Part shown: in pieces, positions 35,382-42,422 of the stretch | Numbering within the stretch: the stretch's first letter is position 1 | Layout of the letters: each line of letters opens with the position of its first letter | From: Chloroflexia bacterium | GTDB taxonomy: Bacteria > Chloroflexota > Chloroflexia > Thermomicrobiales > CFX8 | Length of the DNA: 49,117 bases | NCBI GenBank assembly: GCA_030431755.1 | Contig: JAUIIK010000023.1 | Coordinates: 1-49,117 of the forward strand | Direction of reading: 5' to 3' | Program-made: the position numbers and the translations under genes | Notes under the pieces: generated by a model | Told to the model about the DNA's origin: nothing | The model's database searches: none | What the model saw: only the letters and a program-made list of their open reading frames with translations

Positions 35382-36053
35382 ATGTCGTGGTCCGCGAGCG
35401 TTGTTGTCAATCGCCGAAGTATAGCCGAGGGACTCTTGGAAGAACTGCGACCCTGGATCGGCAGCCCGCCCATCGTCGACCCGCCGGACATTCCCGGCTA
35501 CAAGCTCGTGCGCGGCGAGCAGCTCAGCATCGTGCGAGTCTCGCTGCTCGGCCTACTGCTCATGCCGATCTGGTTGATCATCTACAACTTCGGTGTGGTT
35601 GCGCTCGGCGGCGAGATGTCGGGGAGCTTTACGGTCTCGTTGCCGAATCTGATCATCGGCGTAACCTTCGCCATCGGCCTGATCGTCTTCCACGAGGCGC
35701 TTCACGGCGCCGGCGTGCTGCTGACCGGCAACCTGCCCTCCTTCGGCATCGGACCGGGCTTCGCCTATACGACCTGCCACAAGCCTCTGACCCGCAACGG
35801 CTATCTTCTCGTCATCGTCCTCCCGCTCCTCGTTATCAACATCGGCGCAATCATTCTCGGCGGGCTATTGCCCGGCGCCGTCGGCTGGATGCTCTTCATC
35901 TCGATCATCAACACAGCCGGGGCCGGTGGCGATGTCTGGATGCTCGTCCGGGTCATGCGCTTGCCGTCCGTCGCCCGCATTGTCGATCTGGCCAGCGGCT
36001 TCGCGGTCTACATGCCGGTTCAGGCGACGACGGCAAGCCCCATCGAGCCCTGA
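35382..36053 (+). CDS. DUF3267-like membrane metalloprotease-type protein
   Basis: This integral membrane protein of about 223 residues has four or five hydrophobic segments. It carries a zincin motif H-E-x-x-H at His104-Glu105-His108 (VFHEALHGAG) within a membrane helix, and a second conserved stretch, PGFAYTTCHKPLTRN. This pattern is found in DUF3267 proteins, which look like membrane metalloproteases but have no established substrate. The start is uncertain: ATG 35382 has no ribosome binding site, and an in-frame TTG near 35434 follows GAGGGA. Its end overlaps the convergent DAHP synthase gene by 34 nt. Confidence 0.72.
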   Translation: MSWSASVVVNRRSIAEGLLEELRPWIGSPPIVDPPDIPGYKLVRGEQLSIVRVSLLGLLLMPIWLIIYNFGVVALGGEMSGSFTVSLPNLIIGVTFAIGLIVFHEALHGAGVLLTGNLPSFGIGPGFAYTTCHKPLTRNGYLLVIVLPLLVINIGAIILGGLLPGAVGWMLFISIINTAGAGGDVWMLVRVMRLPSVARIVDLASGFAVYMPVQATTASPIEP

Positions 36054-37063
36054 ACCGCATCGCGCACGGCTGACACCGACGCCATCATCCGCTCCCAGGC
36101 GTCCAGGGTGATCGTCTGGTCGCCGTCACTGAGCGCGCTGTCCGGATCGGGGTGAATCTCGACCATCAGCCCATCCGCGCCGGCGGCAACGCCCGCCAGG
36201 GCCATCTGCGGGACCAGCTCGCGGATGCCGACACCGTGGCTCGGGTCAACGATGATCGGCAGGTGGGTCAGCTGTTTCACCAACGGCACCGCATTGAGAT
36301 CGAGTGTGAAGCGCGTCGATGTGTCGAAGGCGCGAATCCCACGCTCGCACAGCACCACCTGGTCATTGCCGCCGGCCAGGATGTACTCGGCCGACATCAG
36401 CCACTCGTTGACCGTCGCCGAGAAGCCGCGCTTGAGGAGGATCGGCTTGCCGCTGGTCGCAACTCGTCGCAAGAGCGGGAAGTTGGCCATATTGCGCGAT
36501 CCGATCTGGAGCATATCGGCATATTCGGCGATGAGCTCGACCTGCTCAGGCTCCATCACCTCGGTAACGATCGGCAGGCCGGTCTCTGCGCGTGCTTCGG
36601 CCAGAATCTGCAGGCCTTCCTCGCCAAGCCCCTGGAACGAGTATGGCGACGTGCGCGGCTTGAACGCGCCGCCGCGCAGCATCTGGCCGCCGTGGGCTCG
36701 CACCGCCCGGGCAACTTCGAGGGTAATCTCGCGATTCTCAACCGAGCACGTGCCCGACATGACCGTCAGGTCGCCCGCGCCGATCACGACCTGCGCGTCT
36801 TCGCCGACCGGCACGCGGCTGCCGGCCGGCCGCGCCGCGCGCTGGGCGAGCATGTAGGGCTGCATCGACCTGTTGGCCAGTGAAACGCCGTCGAGCCCGC
36901 CGATCTGGTCGATCAGCTCGTCCGAGACGCCCCGCCCCGTCGCGCCGATGACCGTCGGCCCTGCGCCGACCAGCGTATGCGTCTGGTAGCCGAACTCGCG
37001 CAGGTGCGAGATCACCCGCCCGACTTGTTCGTCAGTACACTCCGGAACCATCGTGACAATCAT
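36020..37063 (-). CDS. aroF: 3-deoxy-7-phosphoheptulonate (DAHP) synthase
   Basis: This enzyme catalyses the first step of the shikimate pathway, joining PEP and erythrose 4-phosphate. The 347 residues comprise an N-terminal ferredoxin-like regulatory domain (1 to about 70: MIVTMVPECTDEQ ... VIGATGR) and a class I-beta catalytic barrel. Barrel motifs are GTCSVENRE, LRGGAFKPRTSPYSFQG, QIGSRNMANFPLL, KPILLKRGFSAT and IIVDPSHGVG. This is the Thermotoga/Bacillus-type enzyme. ATG 37063 is preceded by a GGAAAGGGA stretch, as a ribosome binding site. The gene is controlled by an aromatic-amino-acid attenuator at 37097-37307. Confidence 0.94.
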   Translation of the reverse strand: MIVTMVPECTDEQVGRVISHLREFGYQTHTLVGAGPTVIGATGRGVSDELIDQIGGLDGVSLANRSMQPYMLAQRAARPAGSRVPVGEDAQVVIGAGDLTVMSGTCSVENREITLEVARAVRAHGGQMLRGGAFKPRTSPYSFQGLGEEGLQILAEARAETGLPIVTEVMEPEQVELIAEYADMLQIGSRNMANFPLLRRVATSGKPILLKRGFSATVNEWLMSAEYILAGGNDQVVLCERGIRAFDTSTRFTLDLNAVPLVKQLTHLPIIVDPSHGVGIRELVPQMALAGVAAGADGLMVEIHPDPDSALSDGDQTITLDAWERMMASVSAVRDAVQGSMGLAVVA

Positions 37064-37096
37064 CCGCTTGCGTCCCTTTCCGCCGACCCTTAAAAC

Positions 37097-37123
37097 AAAA
37101 AAGCAGAGGGCTGCTGCCTCTGC
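37097..37123 (-). terminator. Intrinsic terminator (attenuator) upstream of aroF
   Basis: On the minus strand, GCAGAGG (37123-37117), a 7-nt loop, CCTCTGC (37109-37103), then six T (37102-37097), G and four more T. It lies 33 nt before the aroF ATG with no completed gene between, so it terminates the leader transcript. Confidence 0.88.
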
Positions 37124-37197
37124 CTCCGGTACCGCCTTGCAACTGGTCGGATCGTCTAGGTCTCACACCCCAACGACCCCACCGGCGATACCGGAGG
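37123..37197 (-). promoter_or_regulatory. Long-range RNA stem (segments 2 and 3) of the aroF attenuator
   Basis: Segment 2 (37197-37184, minus strand CCTCCGGTATCGCC) pairs with segment 3 (37136-37123, GGCGGTACCGGAGG) over 14 positions, with one G-U. Segment 2 begins one codon after the last Phe codon. It can instead form a local hairpin (37200-37176) of nine pairs around one T-T mismatch. Segment 3 shares exactly one base (37123) with the terminator arm, the same arrangement as in the asd leader. Confidence 0.68.
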
Positions 37198-37272
37198 GGT
37201 AAAGTAAAAATAGAACCGCCAGCTCGCGCCGCGCTCTACCGCTACCTGTGATGTTCGACGATCCATAGTCAT
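37156..37272 (-). CDS. Phe/Tyr/Trp leader peptide of the aroF attenuator
   Basis: This 38-residue open frame from ATG 37272-37270 to TAG 37158-37156 includes Trp-Arg-Phe-Tyr-Phe-Tyr-Phe, codons 37221-37201 (TGG CGG TTC TAT TTT TAC TTT). A run of all three aromatic amino acids directly upstream of a terminator and of DAHP synthase is a textbook attenuation signal. The -10 box ends at 37279, which puts the transcription start on or next to the A of ATG, so the message is probably leaderless. No ribosome binding site precedes the ATG, in agreement. A second in-frame ATG lies at 37266. In the inferred model, shortage of charged Phe, Tyr or Trp tRNA stalls the ribosome and allows read-through into aroF. 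Confidence 0.87.
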   Translation of the reverse strand: MTMDRRTSQVAVERGASWRFYFYFTPPVSPVGSLGCET

Positions 37273-37278
37273 GCGGGC

Positions 37279-37307
37279 ATCCTATACGCGCTGGCCGAAT
37301 GTGTCAA
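37279..37307 (-). promoter_or_regulatory. Promoter of the aroF leader
   Basis: TTGACA (37307-37302), a 17-nt spacer and TAGGAT (37284-37279) on the minus strand. The -35 overlaps the last codons of the HPr-kinase-like gene. The start is expected at about 37272, the first base of the leader-peptide ATG. Confidence 0.8.
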
Positions 37308-38314
37308 CTTTCACAAAATTCGCGCAACACCTGCGCCGCAGCCAGCGGGTCCGGTCCAACCTCGAAGCGGTAGCTCCCGTGCTCGAGCATTGCGCCCCAG
37401 ATATCGACGTCACCCGACCGCCGCTGCTCGACCGCGATGCGTGTCGACTCGAAGAGTTCGAGCGCCTCCGCGTCCTCGATCCGGTGCAGGATATTGCGCC
37501 CTTCGGGCGAGCGTTCCACGAAGACTGTCGGTCCAAGCGGCGCGCGTTGCACGGTCTGACCAGGGAAAGCCTCGCCCACATGCGTCAAGATCTTCTGCTC
37601 GCCGTTGTACCGATCCAGCGGCTCCGACCCGTCCAGCTCGGGAAAGAAGCGCACGGCGTCCGGCTTCAGGTAGAGCAACCACGGCAAGCCACGCAGCTCA
37701 ATCGTTCCCGCATGTACGAAAGCGAAGGCGACATCTTCACAGAGCAGGGAGAAACCCTGGCGTAGCGCCGCATATCCAAGCGTCGTCTTGCCGGCGTTCG
37801 GCTTCCCGCGCAACATCACCGTCCGCCCGTTGTGCGACACCGCCGCGCAATGGATCGCCGAGAGCGAGCGGTTCGTCAGCGTCCAGAGCACTGGCGATTG
37901 GACCAGCGTCGAGCGCAGGTGCTCGCTATGCCCCGCTTGCTTGTCGGAGATGAAGCCGAAGGCAAAGCCGGCGCGGATGCTACCGGAGACGACGGACGCG
38001 CGGCTCGCGGCCACGTAGAAGTAATCATCCTGGCCGCGCAACACAGGTTGCATCGGTGTCCAGGCCGGATCCTCGGGAACGTCATGCACCAGCAGCCGGA
38101 GCGTGATCTCGTGGGATTCCAGCGCCTCCTCTCCACGCGGACCGAAGGCCTCGCGCGCGACGGCTTCGACGCGGTCGTCGTTCGTTTCGATGGTGAGCGG
38201 GAAGCCAAGCGCTTCAAGCTCGAGCCTGCGGTCGGGCAGCGCGCCCTGCATCACGGGATCGGCGGCTGGCTGCTGCTCGGACACCGTCTGATTGCGGAAT
38301 TCAACCGTCGACAT
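37304..38314 (-). CDS. HPr kinase-like P-loop protein in a sugar ABC operon
   Basis: This 336-residue protein has a C-terminal domain resembling the HPr kinase/phosphorylase fold: Walker A GKPNAGKT (170-177) within AAVSHNGRTVMLRG and TTLGYAALRQG, followed by LLCEDVAFAFV (Glu193-Asp194). The N-terminal 140 residues are unrecognised. Proteins of this type occur as HprK-related kinases outside the phosphotransferase system, often with unknown targets. It lies 4 nt downstream of the permease gene in a solute-binding-protein/permease operon, with no HPr or PTS gene in the window. It may phosphorylate a transport or regulatory partner, but that is inference. Confidence 0.65.
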   Translation of the reverse strand: MSTVEFRNQTVSEQQPAADPVMQGALPDRRLELEALGFPLTIETNDDRVEAVAREAFGPRGEEALESHEITLRLLVHDVPEDPAWTPMQPVLRGQDDYFYVAASRASVVSGSIRAGFAFGFISDKQAGHSEHLRSTLVQSPVLWTLTNRSLSAIHCAAVSHNGRTVMLRGKPNAGKTTLGYAALRQGFSLLCEDVAFAFVHAGTIELRGLPWLLYLKPDAVRFFPELDGSEPLDRYNGEQKILTHVGEAFPGQTVQRAPLGPTVFVERSPEGRNILHRIEDAEALELFESTRIAVEQRRSGDVDIWGAMLEHGSYRFEVGPDPLAAAQVLREFCES

Positions 38315-38318
38315 GTGA

Positions 38319-39176
38319 CTATTTCTCCAGATCAGGCGCGAGGCCGCGAGCGATCCAGCGTTGTCCCAGGGCTACCAGCAGCAGCACCGGCAGCATCGCG
38401 AGGAGCGCCATCGGCATCATCAGGTGCAGCTCCGCGATGAATTGCCCGCGAAAGCTCGATAAACCCAGCTGAATCGTGAATTTGTCTAGCGTCGAAAGAT
38501 AGACCAACGGGTCGAGAAAGTCATTCCAGGCAATGAGCGTCGAGAAGAGCGCCGCCGCCACGAAGGCCGGGCGCGATAGCGGCACGGCAACGCGGAAGTA
38601 GAGGTCGAGCGGCGAAGCCCCGTCCAGCTCCGCGGCGTCGAAGTATTCCTGCGGGATCGCCCGGAAGAACTGCCGGAAGAGGAAGATGAAGAAGGGCACG
38701 CCGAACCAGTACGGCAGAACAATCGGCAGGTACGAGTTCGTCCAGCCCAGGCGGCTGAAGATGACGAAGCGCGGGATCAGCGTCGCAGCGGGCGGCACCA
38801 TCATTGTCAAGAGCACCGTGACGAATAGCAGGTTCGCCAACCGCCCGCCATAACGCGCCAGGCCGAACCCGACGAGCGACGACGACAGCACCGTCCCGGC
38901 GACCGTCAGCATGGTGACATAGGCCGTGTTGATGAAGAAGCGGCCAAAAGGCAGCGCCGTCCAGCCCTCGCGAAAGTTCGCCAGCGTCAGGTCGCCGGCC
39001 AGCCAGTCGGGCGGGAAGCTGTACACAAGCTGCTGCGGCTTCAACGCCGTCGCAAGCATCCAGTAGAACGGCAACAGGAAGAGCGCCGCGAGCGCGAGCA
39101 GCATCGTGTACACCAGGATGCGCCCCGGCCAGGAACCGAGCCTTCGGGAGACGCCCCGTAGCTGAATGCCGCTCAC
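38319..39176 (-). CDS. Carbohydrate ABC transporter permease (MalG-like)
   Basis: This 285-residue inner-membrane permease has six predicted membrane segments. The EAA loop YFDAAELDGASPLDLYFRVAVP, which docks the ATPase, begins 16 residues after a phenylalanine-rich helix. GTG 39176 overlaps the stop of the upstream permease (GTGA), which fixes the start; the frame is open further upstream but antisense-like there. The size and EAA sequence fit the MalG/CUT1 group. No ATPase gene is in the operon, so a shared MsmX/UgpC-like ATPase elsewhere probably energises it. Confidence 0.92.
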   Translation of the reverse strand: MSGIQLRGVSRRLGSWPGRILVYTMLLALAALFLLPFYWMLATALKPQQLVYSFPPDWLAGDLTLANFREGWTALPFGRFFINTAYVTMLTVAGTVLSSSLVGFGLARYGGRLANLLFVTVLLTMMVPPAATLIPRFVIFSRLGWTNSYLPIVLPYWFGVPFFIFLFRQFFRAIPQEYFDAAELDGASPLDLYFRVAVPLSRPAFVAAALFSTLIAWNDFLDPLVYLSTLDKFTIQLGLSSFRGQFIAELHLMMPMALLAMLPVLLLVALGQRWIARGLAPDLEK

Positions 39177-40078
39177 CGCGCGCCCAGCCCGGCGTAGAAC
39201 ACCCAACGCCGCGCCAGCGCGAGCTGGGCTAGCGTGATCGCCATCGTCAGCATGATCAGGACGACGGTGATCGTTGCGCCATAGCCGAACTTCTGGAAGG
39301 CAAAGGCGTTCTGGTAGATGTAGAGCGGCAAGGTCAGCGTCGCGTTCTCCGGTCCGCCGTCGGTCAACACGTAGGCCGGCGTGAAGAGCTGCAACGCCGA
39401 GATCATACCCACAACGAGCAGGAAGAAAGTGACCGAGGAGATCATCGGCAGCGTGACATGGCGCGTCGCCGCCCAACGTCCGGCGCCGTCGAGCTTCGCG
39501 GCGTCGTAGAGTTCCTGGGGAATGCTTTGCAGACCCGCCAGGTAGATCAGCATCGTCCCGCCGATGCTCCACAGGCCCAGCGAAATCAGCACCGGCATCG
39601 CCCAACGCGGATCGCCCAACCAACCGGGACCATCCAGCCCGATCTTGTCCAGCGCCGAGTTGACCGCCCCGAAGCGCGGGTTGAAGAGCCAGCCCCAGAC
39701 CATCGCAATCGACACTCCGGACACCAGCGCCGGCATGAAGAAGATTGTCCGGAACATACCCATGCCCGGCCAATCGCGGTTGAGCAGCAATGCCAAGCCA
39801 AGCGCGATGAGCACACCGAGCGGCACGGTCACGCCGGCGTAGTAGGCCGAGTTTCGCAGGGCCGTCCAGAAGAGCTCGTCGGAGATCAGTGTCCGGTAGT
39901 GCGCTCCACCCCGCCACTCAGGGGTCGATGCAAAGACCCAATCTGTGAACGATAGCGCGAACGCCATGAGCATCGGCCCAGCGTGCAACAGGACAAAGCC
40001 GAGTATCCAGGGCAGGGAGAAGAGCACTAGACGCCGGCGTTCTCGCTGGCGTCTAGTGCGGTGATGGGTCGAACGCAA
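39173..40078 (-). CDS. Carbohydrate ABC transporter permease (MalF-like)
   Basis: This permease of about 301 residues has a basic N-terminus (HHRTRRQRERRR) and six membrane segments. Its EAA loop is ELYDAAKLDGAGRWAATRHV with the final LPMI. It is the MalF/UgpA-type partner of the next gene. The start is uncertain: TTG 40078 follows AGTAGGA closely, five bases after the binding-protein stop. A GTG at 40027 lies just past an 11-bp inverted repeat and would remove the basic tail. Confidence 0.88.
   Translation of the reverse strand: MRSTHHRTRRQRERRRLVLFSLPWILGFVLLHAGPMLMAFALSFTDWVFASTPEWRGGAHYRTLISDELFWTALRNSAYYAGVTVPLGVLIALGLALLLNRDWPGMGMFRTIFFMPALVSGVSIAMVWGWLFNPRFGAVNSALDKIGLDGPGWLGDPRWAMPVLISLGLWSIGGTMLIYLAGLQSIPQELYDAAKLDGAGRWAATRHVTLPMISSVTFFLLVVGMISALQLFTPAYVLTDGGPENATLTLPLYIYQNAFAFQKFGYGATITVVLIMLTMAITLAQLALARRWVFYAGLGAR
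40025..40058. repeat. 11-bp inverted repeat between binding-protein and permease genes
   Basis: CACTAGACGCC (40025-40035) and GGCGTCTAGTG (40048-40058) are perfect inverted repeats with a 12-nt spacer, just after the binding-protein stop. A hairpin here would stabilise the upstream mRNA or reduce read-through, as seen between binding-protein and permease genes in other ABC operons. It overlaps the likely 5' end of the permease gene. Confidence 0.6.
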
Positions 40079-40082
40079 TGTC

Positions 40083-41489
40083 CTACTGGCTAGCGCCAAA
40101 GACTTCGTCGCCGATGCTGTCGATCTCTTCGGTCCCGTCGGCAATCGGCGTGTCGCCGCGCATCATCGCCACGAAGATGTCGCTGGTCCGGCCAAAGACC
40201 TCGAAGGCCCCGGCCGCGCTCGGGACGAAGACCTCGGCGTACTCCAGGGTGTCGAGAATCGCCTGCTGATTGGCCGGCGCGGCCTCCTCCTGCAGCACTT
40301 CCGGCGCGACCGACTCGCGGGCCGGCACGCCGTGGCCCGGCTCTGCCCAGTGCTGCGTCAAGAACTCCTCTGAGGTTAGCTCCTCAATGAGCTCCCAGGC
40401 GGCATCCTTCTGCTCCGACGTCTCGGCGATCGCCCAGCCATTGGTGCTGAGCGGCGATGCCTTCACGCCCGCCGGTCCGGTCGGGAACTCGGCGACGTCA
40501 TAGTTCAGCTCGCCGGTGGCGTTCAACACACCGACCAGGAAGAAGCCGTTGATCCCCATCGCCGCTATACCGGCCTGGAAGCCTTCGCCGGGCACGCCCG
40601 TCTGGTTGCCGGTATATGGATCGTAGGGAGCGACGCCGGCCTGGGCCAGATCCGCCCAGAAGGTGAGCGCCTCCTGGACCTCCGGCGACGAGAATTGCAA
40701 GTCGGTGCAATCGTCATTCGCGCAGGGGTCCGCGCCAAACGGCAGCAGATAGTGGCGTGTCCAGATGTTGTTTGGCGTCACGCTGAGGCCCCACTGGACG
40801 ACGCTATCTGGATCGAAGTCAGGGTCGTTGGCATTGCGCCCGTCGCTGTCGAGGGTGAGCTCATAGGCGAGCGTTTCGAGGTCGTCCATCGTCCAGTCGG
40901 CAGCCGGCGGCTCTACCCCGGCAGCCTCGAACATGTCGAGGTTCAGGAACAGCAGGTCTGGCGCAACGATGTTCGGAACACCATAGAGCGCATCTTCCCA
41001 CTGGAACTGCCCCAGTGCCGCGTCGTAGAAGTCGTCAACGTTGAACTCGGGGTCGCTCGTGTAATCCGCTAGCGAAGCAAACGCGCCCTGGCGGATCCAC
41101 GGCTGTGCAAAGAGCCCCTGTACATGGACGACGTCCGGGAGGTCGCCACTGGCGATCTGCGTGTTCGTCTTCTCAACCACGCCGTCCTGAGGTGTCTGTT
41201 CAAGTTGGATGTCCCAGTTCGGGTGGCGCGACCGGATGTCTTCGAGGCCAGCCTCGAAGGTCTCCAGCTCGGCGGGTGTCATCGACACACCAAGCCGAAG
41301 CGTGATCGTCTCCTCGGCTTCGGTTGGTTCGGGCTCGGATTCCGTCGCCGTTGCGGCAGCAGCCTCGGGCTCGCTGGTTGCCGTTGGCTCCTCGTCGTCG
41401 GAGCTATCGCCGCCACAGGCCGCGATCAACACGGCAAAGATCATGAGCGCCGCCAGCACGCGGCCGGCGCGGAGCAGACTGTTCCCCAC
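40083..41489 (-). CDS. Sugar ABC transporter solute-binding lipoprotein
   Basis: This 468-residue extracytoplasmic binding protein (family 1, MalE-like) has a signal sequence with lipobox LIAACGG. A Glu/Thr/Ala-rich acidic linker follows, then the ligand domain (LRLGVSMTPAELE, SGDLPDVVHVQG, LYGVPNIVAPDLLFLNLD, GIAAMGINGFFLVG). GTG 41489 is chosen because GGGG (41500-41497) is seven bases upstream and it gives a compact signal peptide; an ATG at 41552 would add 21 residues. It is first of the operon with the two permeases and the HPr-kinase-like gene. The sugar is unknown. Confidence 0.9.
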   Translation of the reverse strand: MGNSLLRAGRVLAALMIFAVLIAACGGDSSDDEEPTATSEPEAAAATATESEPEPTEAEETITLRLGVSMTPAELETFEAGLEDIRSRHPNWDIQLEQTPQDGVVEKTNTQIASGDLPDVVHVQGLFAQPWIRQGAFASLADYTSDPEFNVDDFYDAALGQFQWEDALYGVPNIVAPDLLFLNLDMFEAAGVEPPAADWTMDDLETLAYELTLDSDGRNANDPDFDPDSVVQWGLSVTPNNIWTRHYLLPFGADPCANDDCTDLQFSSPEVQEALTFWADLAQAGVAPYDPYTGNQTGVPGEGFQAGIAAMGINGFFLVGVLNATGELNYDVAEFPTGPAGVKASPLSTNGWAIAETSEQKDAAWELIEELTSEEFLTQHWAEPGHGVPARESVAPEVLQEEAAPANQQAILDTLEYAEVFVPSAAGAFEVFGRTSDIFVAMMRGDTPIADGTEEIDSIGDEVFGASQ

Positions 41490-41522
41490 TCGATTTCCCC
41501 TTAACTTCCTTCTGTGCAAATC

Positions 41523-41561
41523 GCGCGGTCTCGCCCCATCGAGACCGTTCACTAGTGTTCT
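41523..41561 (-). promoter_or_regulatory. Promoter -10 and 8-bp palindrome upstream of the ABC operon
   Basis: TATAGA (41561-41556, minus strand) is a possible -10, with no clear -35. Just downstream lies a perfect inverted repeat CGGTCTCG-CCCCAT-CGAGACCG (41523-41544), about +5 to +26 from the implied start. The position suits a LacI-type operator or a 5' leader hairpin. No regulator gene is adjacent. Confidence 0.4.
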
Positions 41562-41597
41562 ATACGAAGCCTCTTGCCGAAACGGTTGCCTGTCCCC

Positions 41598-42422
41598 TCA
41601 ATGCATGCCAACGCTGCCGTCTCTACGCACGAAATCAACGGCGCTGCCGAGGCCGATGATTGACGCAGGCAACAGCACGAGCGCCGATACTCCAACGATC
41701 ACAACGTTCGCGGACAGCTCCGACAGTCCGTCGCCGACGAGCAGTGCCCGCCGCAGGCCGTCGAGCGAATAGTGTAACGGCAGAACATACGCGACCCAAC
41801 GCAACCAGTCGGGCAAGACAGAAATGGGGAAGAGGGCGCCGGCGAAGACCGTCGCGAAGATGTTCCCCAATGCCGCCACCGCGTCACCGCGTTTGATGAT
41901 GAGAATCAGCGCCGCGGCAAACAGACCGAGCGCCACGAAGGTCATCAGGCTTAGGATCGCCAACACCGTCGCCGCCACGATGTCCGCATCGAACTGGACG
42001 TCGAGAAAGAGCAGACTCAGCGCGACCCCGATACCGATACGCGCCGTCGATACGATGAAGTCCCAGGTCCCGGAGAAGATCAGCACGAGCCGTGGCGACG
42101 CCGCTGTGGTGAACATCGCTTCCAGCGTGCCGGTCGTTTGCGCCAGACGCAAGCGGTTGGAGAACGAGCGCAGGCCGGTGTTGAAGTAATCCGAGACAAC
42201 CAGTCCGATCAAGGCGAACGGAAAGTACTGACCGCCGTACTCGCCCAGCGACGCGGCGTCCGGGTCGACCAGCTTGCCGATGGAGAAGAAGATGATCAAC
42301 GTCCCGACGATCCCCAGCAGCTGCAGGATCATCATGCCGCGGTAGGTCGTCTCGTACTGCCAGTCGCGTTGGAGGAACGCCAGCTGGAGGCGGGCATAGT
42401 CGCTGATCCGCATGTTCGCCAC
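41598..42422 (-). CDS. ABC-2 type transporter permease
   Basis: This 274-residue protein has six hydrophobic segments and the ABC-2 exporter layout, including LPDWLRWVAYVLPLHYSLDGLRRALL near the C-terminus, typical of drug or lipid/polysaccharide exporters. GTG 42422 overlaps the stop of the ATPase gene by one base (TAGTG), so the two form one transporter. The substrate is not determined. Confidence 0.9.
   Translation of the reverse strand: MANMRISDYARLQLAFLQRDWQYETTYRGMMILQLLGIVGTLIIFFSIGKLVDPDAASLGEYGGQYFPFALIGLVVSDYFNTGLRSFSNRLRLAQTTGTLEAMFTTAASPRLVLIFSGTWDFIVSTARIGIGVALSLLFLDVQFDADIVAATVLAILSLMTFVALGLFAAALILIIKRGDAVAALGNIFATVFAGALFPISVLPDWLRWVAYVLPLHYSLDGLRRALLVGDGLSELSANVVIVGVSALVLLPASIIGLGSAVDFVRRDGSVGMH

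Noticed and set aside
37123-37200. Palindromes upstream of aroF as a repressor operator
   Set aside because: The inverted repeats fall inside a translated leader next to a U-tract terminator, and their pairing alternatives fit RNA switching better than protein binding.
39177-39917. N-terminal extension of the MalG-like permease upstream of 39176
   Set aside because: This region encodes the MalF-like permease in another frame; the extension is Gly/Arg/Ala-rich without membrane segments.
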